Assembly (NCBI GenBank): GCA_963210315.1
Contig: OY723299.1
Location: 1,550,001-1,614,000 of the forward strand
DNA from: Rhynchopus euleeides
Lineage: Eukaryota > Euglenozoa > Diplonemea > Diplonemida > Diplonemidae
Direction: 5' to 3'
DNA: 64,000 nucleotides
Part shown: in pieces, positions 54,701 to 63,587 of the stretch
Layout of the letters: every line of letters starts with the position of its first letter
How positions within the stretch are numbered: position 1 is the stretch's first letter
Position numbers and translations under genes: made by a program
Notes under the pieces: generated by a model
What the model was told of the DNA's origin: nothing
Seen by the model: the letters and a program-made list of their open reading frames with translations, nothing else
Database searches by the model: none

Positions 54701-55185
54701 CCTACCTCTAGAGGTTCCCCCCAGCCACCAATGGGTTGCCACCTACCTCTAGAGGTTCCCCCCAGTCACTAATGGGTTGCCACCTACCTCTAGAGGTTCC
54801 CCCCAGCCACCAATAGGTTGCCCCCTACCTCTAGAGGTTCCCCCCAGCCACCAATGGGTTGCCACCTACCTCTAGAGGTTCCCCCCAGTCACTAACGGGT
54901 TGCCACCTACCTCTAGAGGTTCCCCCCAGCCACCAATGGGTTGCCACCTACCTCTAGAGGTTCCCCCCAGTCACTAATGGGTTGCCACCTACCTCTAGAG
55001 GTTCCCCCCAGCCACCAATGGGTTGCCACCTACCTCTAGAGGTTCCCCCCAGTCACTAACGGGTTGCCACCTACCTCTAGAGGTTCCCCCCAGCCACCAA
55101 TAGGTTGCCCCCTACCTCTAGAGGTTCCCCCCAGCCACTAATGGGTTGCCCCCTACCTCTAGAGGTTCCCCCCAGCCACCCCCGC
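51722..55185. repeat. 41-bp minisatellite, about 84 copies, two sequence classes
   Basis: The unit (for example TTCCCCCCACCCACAAACGG then GTTACCCCCTACCTCTAGGGG) recurs every 41 bp. Up to about 52960 most units read CTCTAGGGGTT and CACAAAYGGGTTACC; after that they read CTCTAGAGGTT and CACYAATGGGTTGCC, with CACCAATAGG, CACCAATGGG and CAGTCACTAA variants recurring in ordered runs, a sign of higher-order amplification. Units at about 52430 and 52490 carry an extra CCTCTAGGGGTTCCCCCTA insertion. No periodic open frame is evident. Confidence 0.95.
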
Positions 55186-55190
55186 CCCCC

Positions 55191-55840
55191 CCCCCCCCCA
55201 TGACTTCATCCCGTCCCCACCCAAAGCTCAAGCTTCCTGGACACGCTCGTTTGAGCAATCTGGAATCTGTAGAAGGCTCGCCGTGTAGGCGGCCTTGGCT
55301 ATTTTGCCGGCTTGCTGGTCTGCGGCCCAGGATGCGCCTGCAGCGCCGTGTTGTCCCACGTTCTTGAGGCACGAAGCTTGAGGATTCTCTGGCAGATATG
55401 TTCACGATGTCATTCACGTCTCAACGGGTTCTTCGGGTGTCCCATTCAAAAAAACACCCGAAAAATATGACGACTTTGCTAAACTGGACCCAACTCCCCA
55501 TACTCTTTTTTTTGCCATTTTTCAGCATTTTCCCCCGATTTTTCGGTTTTTTTTTTGAAAAAATTTATTTTTTGTCCAGAATCGACACCCCCCTATTTTC
55601 CCCATATTTTTGGCCTTCCCCATATGGGGGTACAAGTATGCCTAGGGGGGGGGGGTAGGGGGGGGTATATGCCCTTTAAAAAGCGTGAGAAACACCACAT
55701 TTTTGAACATCGACTTCTTTTGACGTACCGGCCGTCAAAACCCCCACCAACCACCCCAGAACACCGATATTACCCCCTATCCGACACACCAGACCCCCTC
55801 ATGGCACCTCCAGAGGCTTTTTTGCGACGTCAAAATTTTC
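55191..55840. other. Flank of minisatellite and right end of E3
   Basis: 55472-55520 (GACTTTGCTAAACTGGACCC then AACTCCCCA) is directly repeated at 58242-58290. The rest has T-rich tracts and the ATATGGGG subterminal sequence of E3. No gene seen. Confidence 0.5.
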
Positions 55841-55848
55841 TGCCTAGG

Positions 55849-56633
55849 TTTGGTACCTGGGCCATCCCTGTGGGAGAGATGTTCAGATTTTTGCGAACAG
55901 TGGGCCTCTATTTTCAGGGTTTTTGGTGTCTGACAATGCCGAGGGGTGTGGGGGGGTGCATTCTGGATCGAGGGCAGGGTCCACCAGACCCGTTCTCTTC
56001 CGAGAAAGGATATTTTTGACCCCCAAACTTGCAGCCCATCTCCTGTGGGCCTGTTTGTACGTCAATTAGCCTTTATTCTGGGCAAAACGACGCTCACATG
56101 CGTCATCCCACTTAGTCCGAGAGTCCGCTGATGAAACACACATCTCTGCCCTCTTCTAGTTAGACTCAGTCAGCACCAACCTAGCACCCTCTCTTTCTCT
56201 GTGGCTCTTTCTGTTGGTGTCACAACTGCACCAGTTGCCTAGGCCAGGCTCCATTCGAGGCAGGAAGCATATCTCTGATTATTGGTGTCATCGTCCACAG
56301 CGTCTCTGAGTCTATGTCTTTGCAACATCTGATTGCTTGCGGGAGTATTGTCAGTACAGGCATGCAACCAGGACATGTGGGATACCCAGCGGGATATATG
56401 AAAATGGGATATCCCTGCCACCATCCGCCATATGCCCCCCGGGAGACAGGGCCATCTCTGCGGGATATGGGGGTCAGAATCCGCAGGATAACATCACCAG
56501 GTCACGCGGGATACCCCCGCATGTGCATGGGATACCAAATGGGACATGGTTTGACCGAAGAGCCAACCATATTCCGTACAATACGTTGTATCAGTGTGGG
56601 TGGCTATGCCTGGTACCTAGGCCAGGTACCAAA
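55849..56633. mobile_element. TIR element E4 (TTTGGTACCTGG ends) between CCTAGG copies
   Basis: Ends TTTGGTACCTGGGCCAT and its inverse GGCCAGGTACCAAA, with CCTAGG on both sides (55843-55848, 56634-56639). Outside the CCTAGG copies, TTTTCTG and CAGGAAAA are again inverse, so the element seems to sit in the centre of an older palindrome. No coding capacity recognised. Confidence 0.6.
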
Positions 56634-56639
56634 CCTAGG

Positions 56640-58411
56640 CAGGAAAATGAGCATGGCAGATAAGTGGCCCCCAGAGGGCACTGGGGGTCACCAAAGTGCC
56701 CTGGAGGTGTTTCTGGGGTGTTTTGGACCACTTTGTATGGTTGGATGTCGACTTAGGAGGGTGTATGATTTTCCGGATTTTCCTGTTTTTTCCCGATTTT
56801 CCGAAAAATTTGCCACTGGTTGACACAAGGGCGAATTTCGAGAAAAATCCGAAAATCAGGAAAAATCAGGTTTTTTTCGGATTTCCGGGATGGTCACCAT
56901 ACACCCTCCGGGAAAAAATCCGAAATTTTTGGGTCGAAAAAAATTTTTTTTTTCTGACCCGAAAATCTGTGTCTGCGGACTGCCACACTGTGAAAAATCG
57001 GAAAATTTCCGAAAAAAGTCGAAAATTTTGGCCTTTCCTGGCCTATGTGGTCCCAAAGGGCCCGGGTTGCCCGGATTTTCACCCAAAAACACCCCAAAAT
57101 TTTTTCCGCCGCCCTTCGGGCGGCGGATTGGCCGCCTTCGGCGGCGTCGTCGTTTCACTCCGTACGAAGGACGTCGGTAAAGCCGAGCCCTTTGTACAAC
57201 CGTTTCACTTCGACTTCTTTTCGGCTGTCTGTTTGTTTGCGTTTCCAGTCCCGTGCCTGTCTGTCGTCCGGACGCCCTGTTTTTATGGTTTTCTCCTGTT
57301 GCTCCGTCACGGCGCCTCATGTTCTGGGGTTGCACGTGTTCTTCTCGCTGTTGCGGCGCTGCCTGAAAGAACCCCCGTCTGCCCCTCTCGGCTCCATCTC
57401 CGAGTGCCTACCTCGTTCTGTCCGCTTTCCCTAGGAGGTACAGAGAGACCCCCTCTCCCCGCCGAGCATCTCAGAAGATGCCGTGTCCCGCATCCAAATG
57501 TAGTTGCAGGTGCCCTCGGTTGCGGTGTTGTAGCGCAGTCCGCGCCGGTCGGAGGCCACACGCCACTCTGGAGTGCCTCCCACCGTCTGAGACCCCGGGC
57601 CCCCCATGGGCTGGGGGGGCCTTCCATCGGCATGGCAATGCCTACCAGGTGTCGGACGCGATTCCGACTGTAAAGTGTCACAGTCTGTGGCTCGTCGATG
57701 CCAAGATCCTCGTTACGGTCCGATGAAACTGGGTGTTATTCGGAGCCCTACAACTGCAACACGGGAGGCTTGACAACCGGCTCCTGATGCAGGGAACGTA
57801 TGCTGCAATTTTATCTGCGTTCATGCAGGCGTTGCCCCGCCTGCAAGGTGACCGTCTTTTGCTGTCCTCAGGTGTACCGTACCCTGAATGGGAACGGGAA
57901 GAACGTTCCTCTCGGGCATGCTACGTTGTCGAAAACTTTGCGATACACGGCCAGCTTCCTCGTGGCCTCATGTTCTTCTGTCCCTTCTGTTGTGATGCGT
58001 CTCATGGATGTGCCCTGCAGGGCTTCCACACAGTGTCGAGGAGTGATCCTCGCACGGAAAAACAATTGGCTTGGTCTTCCCGCTTTCGGGCTCCCGTCTC
58101 CGAGAGCCCAGCACAGTTTTGAGTCGGACCTGGGATAGCGGTTCGAACGGGAATTTCGGGCCGAACCCTGAAATTCTCCAACACCCCATATCGCACCTGA
58201 GACGCGGCTTCCTTATCTGAGGGGCCGCGTCCAAATACACGGACTTTGCTAAACTGGACCCAACTCCCCACACTCTTTTTTTGGCCATTTTTCCAAAAAA
58301 TCCCCCCATTTTTTACAAAATTTTACAGAATTTACAGTTCGTTATACATCCTCCTTAGGTGCCGTTTTCGCATATGTCAAACATTCGGGTTTCTCACGCA
58401 CATATACCCCC
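56640..58411. other. Repeat-derived spacer
   Basis: A-rich and T-rich fold-back-like text at 56760-57010, a hairpin GCCGCCCTTCGGGCGGC near 57108-57124, and a GGCCGCCTTCGGCGGCG hairpin near 57129-57145. Frames at 56696-57673 and 57733-58122 have no recognisable domain; I do not call them genes. Confidence 0.45.
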
Positions 58412-58419
58412 CCCTAGGG

Positions 58420-59009
58420 CAGTGCTTGCAGAATACGCGTATTCTTCGAAAAACCTAAAATCTGCATACGTGCATACGTATGAATACGCATACGGCTCGA
58501 ATACGCATACGGCTGGCAGGTCACCGGTGGAGGAGAGTGGGCCCGGTGCCTGTGCACGTCCTGTCGTCCTGTGGGCTAGGTTCTCAGTGCGCAGTGGACC
58601 CACGTACGTTGTTTCGGCCCCTGGGTACCTTGGGTCGGGGAAAGCCCATAAGTATGGGCCGGGCCCCACGGCCCATTTGGCTCCTGTACCAAGGTACTTG
58701 GTACATGTACCTGGGCCCGGATGGACCCATAATATGATTTTCCCCCAACGGCCAAATCTGGCTCTCTGGGTGCGCATATGTCCCAAAAATGTGTTTCCGG
58801 GCATTTTTGGGCACAGTAACGACGTTGTTCGTGCCAGAACAGCAGGAGGCACAGTGGGCAGGCACCAAAGAGTGGCATGTGTGGGGGAAGCCCTGCCTGG
58901 CAGCGTACAGTGCAAAAGTATTAACAGACGTATGCAGACGTTTTTCCGAAATCTGCATACGTGCATACGTATGAATACGCATACGTATGCCCGTATTCGG
59001 CGAGCACTG
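58420..59009. mobile_element. Non-autonomous hAT-like element with 8-bp target duplication CCCTAGGG
   Basis: Left end CAGTGCTTGCAGAATACG at 58420; right end, inverted, CAGTGCTCGCCGAATACG, finishing at 59009. Exact 8-bp flanks CCCTAGGG at 58412-58419 and 59010-59017. Ends beginning CAGTG with 8-bp duplications are typical of the hAT superfamily. Subterminal repeats of GCATACGTATG and GAATACGC type occur at both ends. No transposase frame inside. Confidence 0.82.
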
Positions 59010-59084
59010 CCCTAGGGGGGGGGGGGGCAGGCCTCTGGCTAATTCTGGGGCCGGACTTAACGTTGGGCCGGAGGGGGGGGGGGG

Positions 59085-60920
59085 GGCCCTACCCTACCCT
59101 ACCCTACCCTACCCTACCCTACCCTACCCTACCCTACCCTACCCTACCCTACCCTACCCTACCCTACAGCACGTCGGGGGTACCCACAACCCGACCCAAC
59201 CCTACCCTAGGGTGAGGGTTGGGTACCCATAACCCGACCCAACACGACCCTACCCAACCCAGGGGTCAGGGCCAGGGTTGATCCTAGACCCAACCCAACC
59301 CAAGGGTTAGGGTCAGGGTTGACCCCAGACCCTACCCAACCCTAGGGTAAGGGTCAGGGTTGACCCTAGACCCTACCCAACCCTAGGGATAGGGTTAGGG
59401 TTGACCCTAGACCCTACCCTAACCCTAGGGTTAGGGTTAGGGTTAACCCTAGACCCTACCCAACCCTCGGGTTAGGGTCAGGGTTGACCCTAGACCCTAC
59501 CCAACCCTAGGGTTAGGGTCAGGGTAAACCCCTAGACCCTACCCTAACCCTAGGGTTAGGGTTAGGGTTAACCCTTGACCCAACCCTAGGGTTAGGGTCA
59601 GGGTTAACCCTAGACCCTACCCTAACCCTAGGGTTAGGGTTAGGGTTAACCCTTGACCCAACCCTAGGGTTAGGGTCAGGGTTGACCCTAGACCCTACCC
59701 TAGGGTTAGGGTAGGGTATAGGGTTAACCCCAACCCTGATCCGAGGGTTGGGTCGGGTCTAGGGTTCACCCTGACCCAAACCCGAACCCTAGGGTAGGGT
59801 TGGGTCTAGGGTGAACCCTAACCCTAGGGTCGGGCAGGGTCTTGGGTTAACCCCCAACCCTAACCCTCGGGTTGGGTAGGGTATAGGGTTAACCCTAACC
59901 CTAGGGTTGGGTTGTGTATAGGGTTAACCCTAACCCTAACCCTAGGGTAGGGTTGGGTCTTGGGTTAACCCTAACCCTAGGGTTGGGTTGGGTATAGGGT
60001 TAACCCTAACCCTAGGGTGAGGGTAGGGTATAGGGTTAACCCCAACCCTAACCCTAGGGTTGGGTAGGGTATAGGGTTAACCCTAACCCTAGGGTAGGGT
60101 TGGGTCTTGGGTTAACCCTAACCCTAACCCTAGGGTAGGGTTGGGTATAGGGTTAACCCTAACCCTAACCCTAGGGTTGGGTGGGGTATAGGGTTAACCC
60201 TAACCCTAGGGTTGGGTTGGGTCTAGGGTTAACCCTGACCCTAACCCTAGGGTTGGGTAGGGTGTAGGGTTAACCCTAACCCTAGGGTCGGGTTGGGTTA
60301 ACCCTAACCCTAGGGTTGGGTTGGGTTAACCCTAACCCTAGGGTTGGGTTGGGTATAGGGTTAACCCTAACCCTAACCCTAGGGTTGGGTAGGGTATAGG
60401 GTTAACCCCAACCCTAACCCTAGGGTTGGGTTGGGTCTAGGGTTAACCCGAACCCTAACCCTAGGGTTGGGTTGGGTCTAGGGTTAACCCTAACCCTAGG
60501 GTAGGGTTGGGTGTAGGGTTGGGTTGGGTCTAGGGTTAACCCTGACCCTAACCCTAGGGTAGGGTCTAGGGTTAACCCTGACCCTAACCCTAGGGTAGGG
60601 TCTAGGGTTAACCCTAACCCTAACCCTAGGGTTGGGTAGGGTGTAGGGTTAACCCTAACCCTAGGGTAGGGTTGGGTCTAGGGTTAACCCTGACCCTAAC
60701 CCTAGGGTAGGGTCTAGGGTTAACCCCAACCCTAACCCTAGGGTTGGGTAGGGTGTAGGGTTAACCCTGACCCTAACCCTAGGGTTGGGTAGGGTATAGG
60801 GTTAACCCTAACCCCAGGGTAGGGTCTAGGGTTAACCCTAACCCTAGGGTGAGGGTAGGGTCTGGAGTTAACCCCAACCCCAACCCTAGGGTTGGGTAGG
60901 GTCTAGGGTCACCCGTAACC
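59085..60920. repeat. Degenerate telomere-like array (CCCTA, CCCTAA, TTAGGG in both orientations)
   Basis: 59085-59166 is a clean run of CCCTA pentamers. From there to about 60920 the units alternate: CCCTAACCCTAGGGTTAGGG and GGGTTGGGTAGGGTATAGGG types, each period switching strand at CCCTAGGG and at GGGTTAACCC. It is thus an array of small palindromes, not a one-way telomere. It lies between unrelated non-telomeric DNA on both sides. Confidence 0.9.
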
Positions 60921-61308
60921 CTCGAAATCGGGCCCAAATCGCCAAAATGGGCACCCCTCGAAAAAAAATTCGAAAAGGTCCCCCTACCCACACCTGGAAA
61001 TTACCAAAAAATCTGGGACCCCGGCGGCCCCAACCCTAGGGTACACGGTGCACTAGTTTGGTAGTTACGAGTGACCTCAACTAGTGGAGTCGACAACCTC
61101 AAACTCGACAACTGCCAGTTGTCGACTCGACAACTGGCACTTGTCGAGTCGACAACTGGCAGTTGTCGACTCGACAACTCTATACACTGTACTGCAGGAA
61201 GAACGCCCAAATATGAAGGGAAAAACGCACAGTTGGGTGTGTGCTTGGGATATGAGGTGTGGTGGCATATCAGCGCTGGACTTTGTTGCGAATTTCCTTG
61301 TCCCCTTC

Positions 61309-62115
61309 TCAAGGATGGTCAGTCTTCATGTGGAGATCGCGTTCACGGACACTACGGAAGGTCTCAAAGCAAAGTAAGCAACGTTTTGTTGTGAGAGAGC
61401 GGGGGTGGTGGGCCAGGTAGTGCTGGCTTTGTCCCTTCAATCTTATTGTTGTGTGACATATTTTGCATTCGATTGTGCATGACGAGCAAGGGACATTGCT
61501 CCCTGGTCTGTGCTTTGCATCGTAGTGTGCAAACAGAGACGTTTTCTTTGCTGAGGAGTAGTCACAAATAATGCATCGAAATTCATGAACCTCCTCCGGG
61601 AGAGACTGGGTTTCTTCTTGAGTAGGGGTGGGAGGCACACCCCAAGGTTCCTTGCCACACACACACACGTTCAGTATGGTTTTCGGTGGTTTTTTCGGAT
61701 CAATCCAAAAGACACACCCGCTCTGACCTCTCTCTTTGACGTGGTCCGCCAGCCCAGCAGACTCAAGTCTTCGGTAGAGAGATCCTGTTGCCTTTTCCCA
61801 GCTGCCCGCAACAACACATGAACACACATTGAATGCCCCAACGGCGGTCATTAACTTCGGAGTATGTCCTGAACCCCCCCAAAGCCCATTCTCGCCCCAA
61901 CTTTGAAGTTGTTGGATCTCGAAAAGAATGAGGTCGCGCTCCATAGTCCTTTCCGAGGCACAGGCTGAGTAGATCTTGCTTCGACCGTTGCCAGCTTCCA
62001 AAGCTTCATCACTGAGGGAGAGACAGTGCGCATCTATGGAATCAAACCAGTGCGTCAGGCTGTGCACATACGTGCTTTCATATACGTTGACGCTTCCACA
62101 CTCACACTGGATCAT
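61309..62115 (-). CDS. Transposon ORF2: protein with three C2H2 zinc fingers
   Basis: 268 residues from ATG 62115 (MIQCECGSVNVYES) to TGA 61309-61311, ending just inside the left inverted repeat. The start overlaps the stop of ORF1 by one base (TGATG), in the -1 frame relative to it. The C-terminal third holds three C2H2 fingers: CIICDYSSAKKTSLFAHYDA plus KH, CKICHTTIRLKGQSQHYLAH plus H, and CLLCFETFRSVRERDLHMKT plus DH. The N-terminal 150 residues (with CECG and a KERGQSGCVFWIDPKKP stretch) are unrecognised. Fingers suit DNA recognition, perhaps of the subterminal repeats; that is inference. How it is translated is open: reinitiation at TGATG, a separate or spliced mRNA, or a frameshift fusion with ORF1. 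Confidence 0.7.
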   Translation of the reverse strand: MIQCECGSVNVYESTYVHSLTHWFDSIDAHCLSLSDEALEAGNGRSKIYSACASERTMERDLILFEIQQLQSWGENGLWGGSGHTPKLMTAVGAFNVCSCVVAGSWEKATGSLYRRLESAGLADHVKERGQSGCVFWIDPKKPPKTILNVCVCGKEPWGVPPTPTQEETQSLPEEVHEFRCIICDYSSAKKTSLFAHYDAKHRPGSNVPCSSCTIECKICHTTIRLKGQSQHYLAHHPRSLTTKRCLLCFETFRSVRERDLHMKTDHP

Positions 62116-63137
62116 CAAATGTCATCCACATCCACCTGCGTTGGGCCTGAGTTAGATTGGCTTGGGCTAGGTGGGGGGGCAGTCTCACTTGCCTCATCGT
62201 CCAGTTCCTCTTCTTCATCTTCGTCGCCATCCAGCAAGTCTGTAAACTTGCCGGTGTCAGTCGTTGCCTGTATCGACTGTTCGCCGCCAGAATCCACCAG
62301 CAGCTGCCTCACAACGACGATCCCCTCACGGTCCTTGACCTGCGCAGCGTGACCCGGGTCCAGCAGGTACTTGGAGGGGATGTGCAGGTCCACCTCGTAC
62401 TCCTTCGCCTCCAAGTCCTGCGTTGCGCGCAGCCTCCGCAGGGTGAGGCGCAGAATGTGCCCATTCTGGGTCACCTTCTGTACCGTCGACAGCCCAGATT
62501 CCACGATGAACTCGTAGAATCCCCCGACGGTTCTTGGAGCAAAGGTGTTGGCTGCTCCCTGCAACGACGACACGTCTCTCTTCCTTCCTGAGTATTGAGG
62601 AAAGATCTTGTCTGCCTTCGAGGATGCCTTCGTCTTCTGGGGGGCAGCCAGCTTCACCTCTGCGGCGTAGAGCCGGGACATCTTTACGCCCGAGGTGAGG
62701 GCGGCGTGCGGGTGCAGCTTCTGCATCTGCTCCAGTTTCGCCTTGGACTTGGCGGAGGCTGATGGAGATGGTGTGATCCTCACACCAATGAACTCCGTAT
62801 CCGTCCCCCCCTTGGTGCGGATGGAGTACCTCTCCAGCTGCGCCTCCTTCGCCGACTTCTCCGACACCGTCCCCCCCTGGTACTCCTTGTACCTGGCCCC
62901 CATCGCCGCGCTCACGGTCCCGTCGTTGCCCTTTATGGGCTTGCCCGTGATCTTCCCGATCAGTGCCTTCAGGGCTGTGTTCGACAGCCGCCCCCCCTCC
63001 TCCGGCTCGACGTAGTATTCAACAAAAAGTTGAATAAAGCCCGGCTGAGTGGCGGGCTGCTTCGTCGGGGGGGCCGAGCTCGGGGCGGTTTCCTCCGTTC
63101 TGCTTCTCTTCGCCGTGGTTTTGGCAGAGGCAGGCAT
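62115..63137 (-). CDS. Transposon ORF1: 340-residue basic protein, family unrecognised
   Basis: The ATG at 63137 begins MPASAKTTAKRSRTEETAPS; the frame is open upstream into the inverted repeat but without an ATG. Residues 1-35 are a basic, disordered tail with a KRSR nuclear-localisation-like run. A folded core follows (FIQLFVEYYVEPEEGGRLSN, LIGKITGKPIKGNDG), then a Lys/Ala/Ser linker and a beta-like domain (VGGFYEFIVESGLSTVQKVT, RLTLRRLRATQDLEAKEYEV). The last 40 residues are strongly acidic (DGDEDEEEELDDEAS). No DDE, tyrosine-recombinase or HUH motif is apparent to me, so its part in transposition is unknown. It is followed directly by ORF2 at a TGATG junction. Confidence 0.72.
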   Translation of the reverse strand: MPASAKTTAKRSRTEETAPSSAPPTKQPATQPGFIQLFVEYYVEPEEGGRLSNTALKALIGKITGKPIKGNDGTVSAAMGARYKEYQGGTVSEKSAKEAQLERYSIRTKGGTDTEFIGVRITPSPSASAKSKAKLEQMQKLHPHAALTSGVKMSRLYAAEVKLAAPQKTKASSKADKIFPQYSGRKRDVSSLQGAANTFAPRTVGGFYEFIVESGLSTVQKVTQNGHILRLTLRRLRATQDLEAKEYEVDLHIPSKYLLDPGHAAQVKDREGIVVVRQLLVDSGGEQSIQATTDTGKFTDLLDGDEDEEEELDDEASETAPPPSPSQSNSGPTQVDVDDI

Positions 63138-63587
63138 GATTGATAGCTGTGTGTGTGTGTGTCTGTTGGCGTGTGTGTATCTATTCAACAATGGAGGTAA
63201 TCTGGTCAGGGCTTGCAAGACCCTGGTGATGTGGGTTGTGGGAGGGAGAAACGGCACAAGGAAATTCGCAACAAAGTCCAGCGCTGATATGCCACCACAC
63301 CTCATATCCCAAGCACACACCCAACTGTGCGTTTTCCCCTTCATACTTGGGCGTTCTTCCTGCAGTACAGTGTATAGAGTTGTCGAGTCGACAAGTGCCA
63401 GTTGTCGACTCGACAACTGGCACTTGTCGTCAACAACCCAGTCAGTTGTCGAGGTTTCAGTTGTCGACTCCACTAGTGGTTGCCAACACTAGCGCACCGT
63501 GTAGGGTAGGGTAGCCCCCCCCCCCCCCCCCCTCCCCCCCCCGGCACGGAGAAACTTAACGTTCGACCCGAATTAGCCAGAGGCCTG

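Larger units (their letters stand above)
50034..55640. mobile_element. TIR element E3 (CATACTTG ends) between CCTAGG copies, carrying a minisatellite
   Basis: Left end CATACTTGTCCCCCCATATG then GGGAA at 50034; right end, inverted, CATACTTGTACCCCCATATG then GGGAA, finishing at 55640. Both ends abut CCTAGG (50028-50033, 55641-55646). Subterminal DNA at both ends is rich in ATATGGGG. Cargo: decayed coding-like text (about 50200-50910), two copies of a 190-bp T/A-rich repeat, and about 3.4 kb of 41-bp minisatellite. E1 shares the CAT(A/G)xT start and the CCTAGG flank. Confidence 0.7.
61044..63501. mobile_element. Two-ORF DNA transposon with CACGGTG ends, TA flanks and 250-bp TIRs
   Basis: Left end CACGGTGCACTAGT at 61044, right end its inverse ACTAGCGCACCGTG at 63501, each flanked by TA (61042-61043, 63502-63503). 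The arms (61044-61303, about 63254-63501) match along most of their length. Each has several GTCGACAACT / AGTTGTCGAC units next to the end, then a well-conserved block (TATACACTGTACTGCAGGAA, CATATCAGCGCTGGACTTTG). The subterminal CTCAACTAGTGGAGTC matches CTCAACTAG.GGGAGTC of the 18525 element. Both ORFs run leftward and fill the space between the arms. The surrounding telomere-like repeat gives the insertion site as GGGTA/GGG. Confidence 0.85.
59028..63587. mobile_element. TIR element whose body is a telomere-like array (hAT-like ends, G-tract flanks)
   Basis: Left end CAGGCCTCTGGCTAATTC at 59028 and its perfect inverse ending at 63587. Both ends are flanked outside by eight or more G and continue inside through a diverged segment (ACTTAACGTT / AACGTTAAGT), then a G or C tract, then TAGGG repeats, so the two halves mirror one another. 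The interior is the 59085-60920 telomere-like array, plus the CACGGTG transposon (61044-63501) inserted near the right end; only TAGGGTAGGGTAG remains right of it. CAGG ends and 8-bp flanks suggest hAT, but the G-only flank is weak evidence. Confidence 0.65.

Noticed and set aside
51722-55185. CRISPR array
   Set aside because: The 41-bp units are contiguous with no unique spacers, and the window is eukaryotic.
57733-58122. 129-codon open frame
   Set aside because: It lies in repeat-rich DNA, has no domain I recognise, and competing frames on both strands are of similar length.
59085-60920. A chromosome end
   Set aside because: The repeats run in both orientations, non-telomeric DNA follows on both sides, and the array is enclosed in inverted repeats.
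18525-63501. Assigning the CACGGTG elements to Transib/RAG
   Set aside because: The heptamer is similar, but the flanks show TA rather than a 5-bp duplication and no RAG1-like core is seen.
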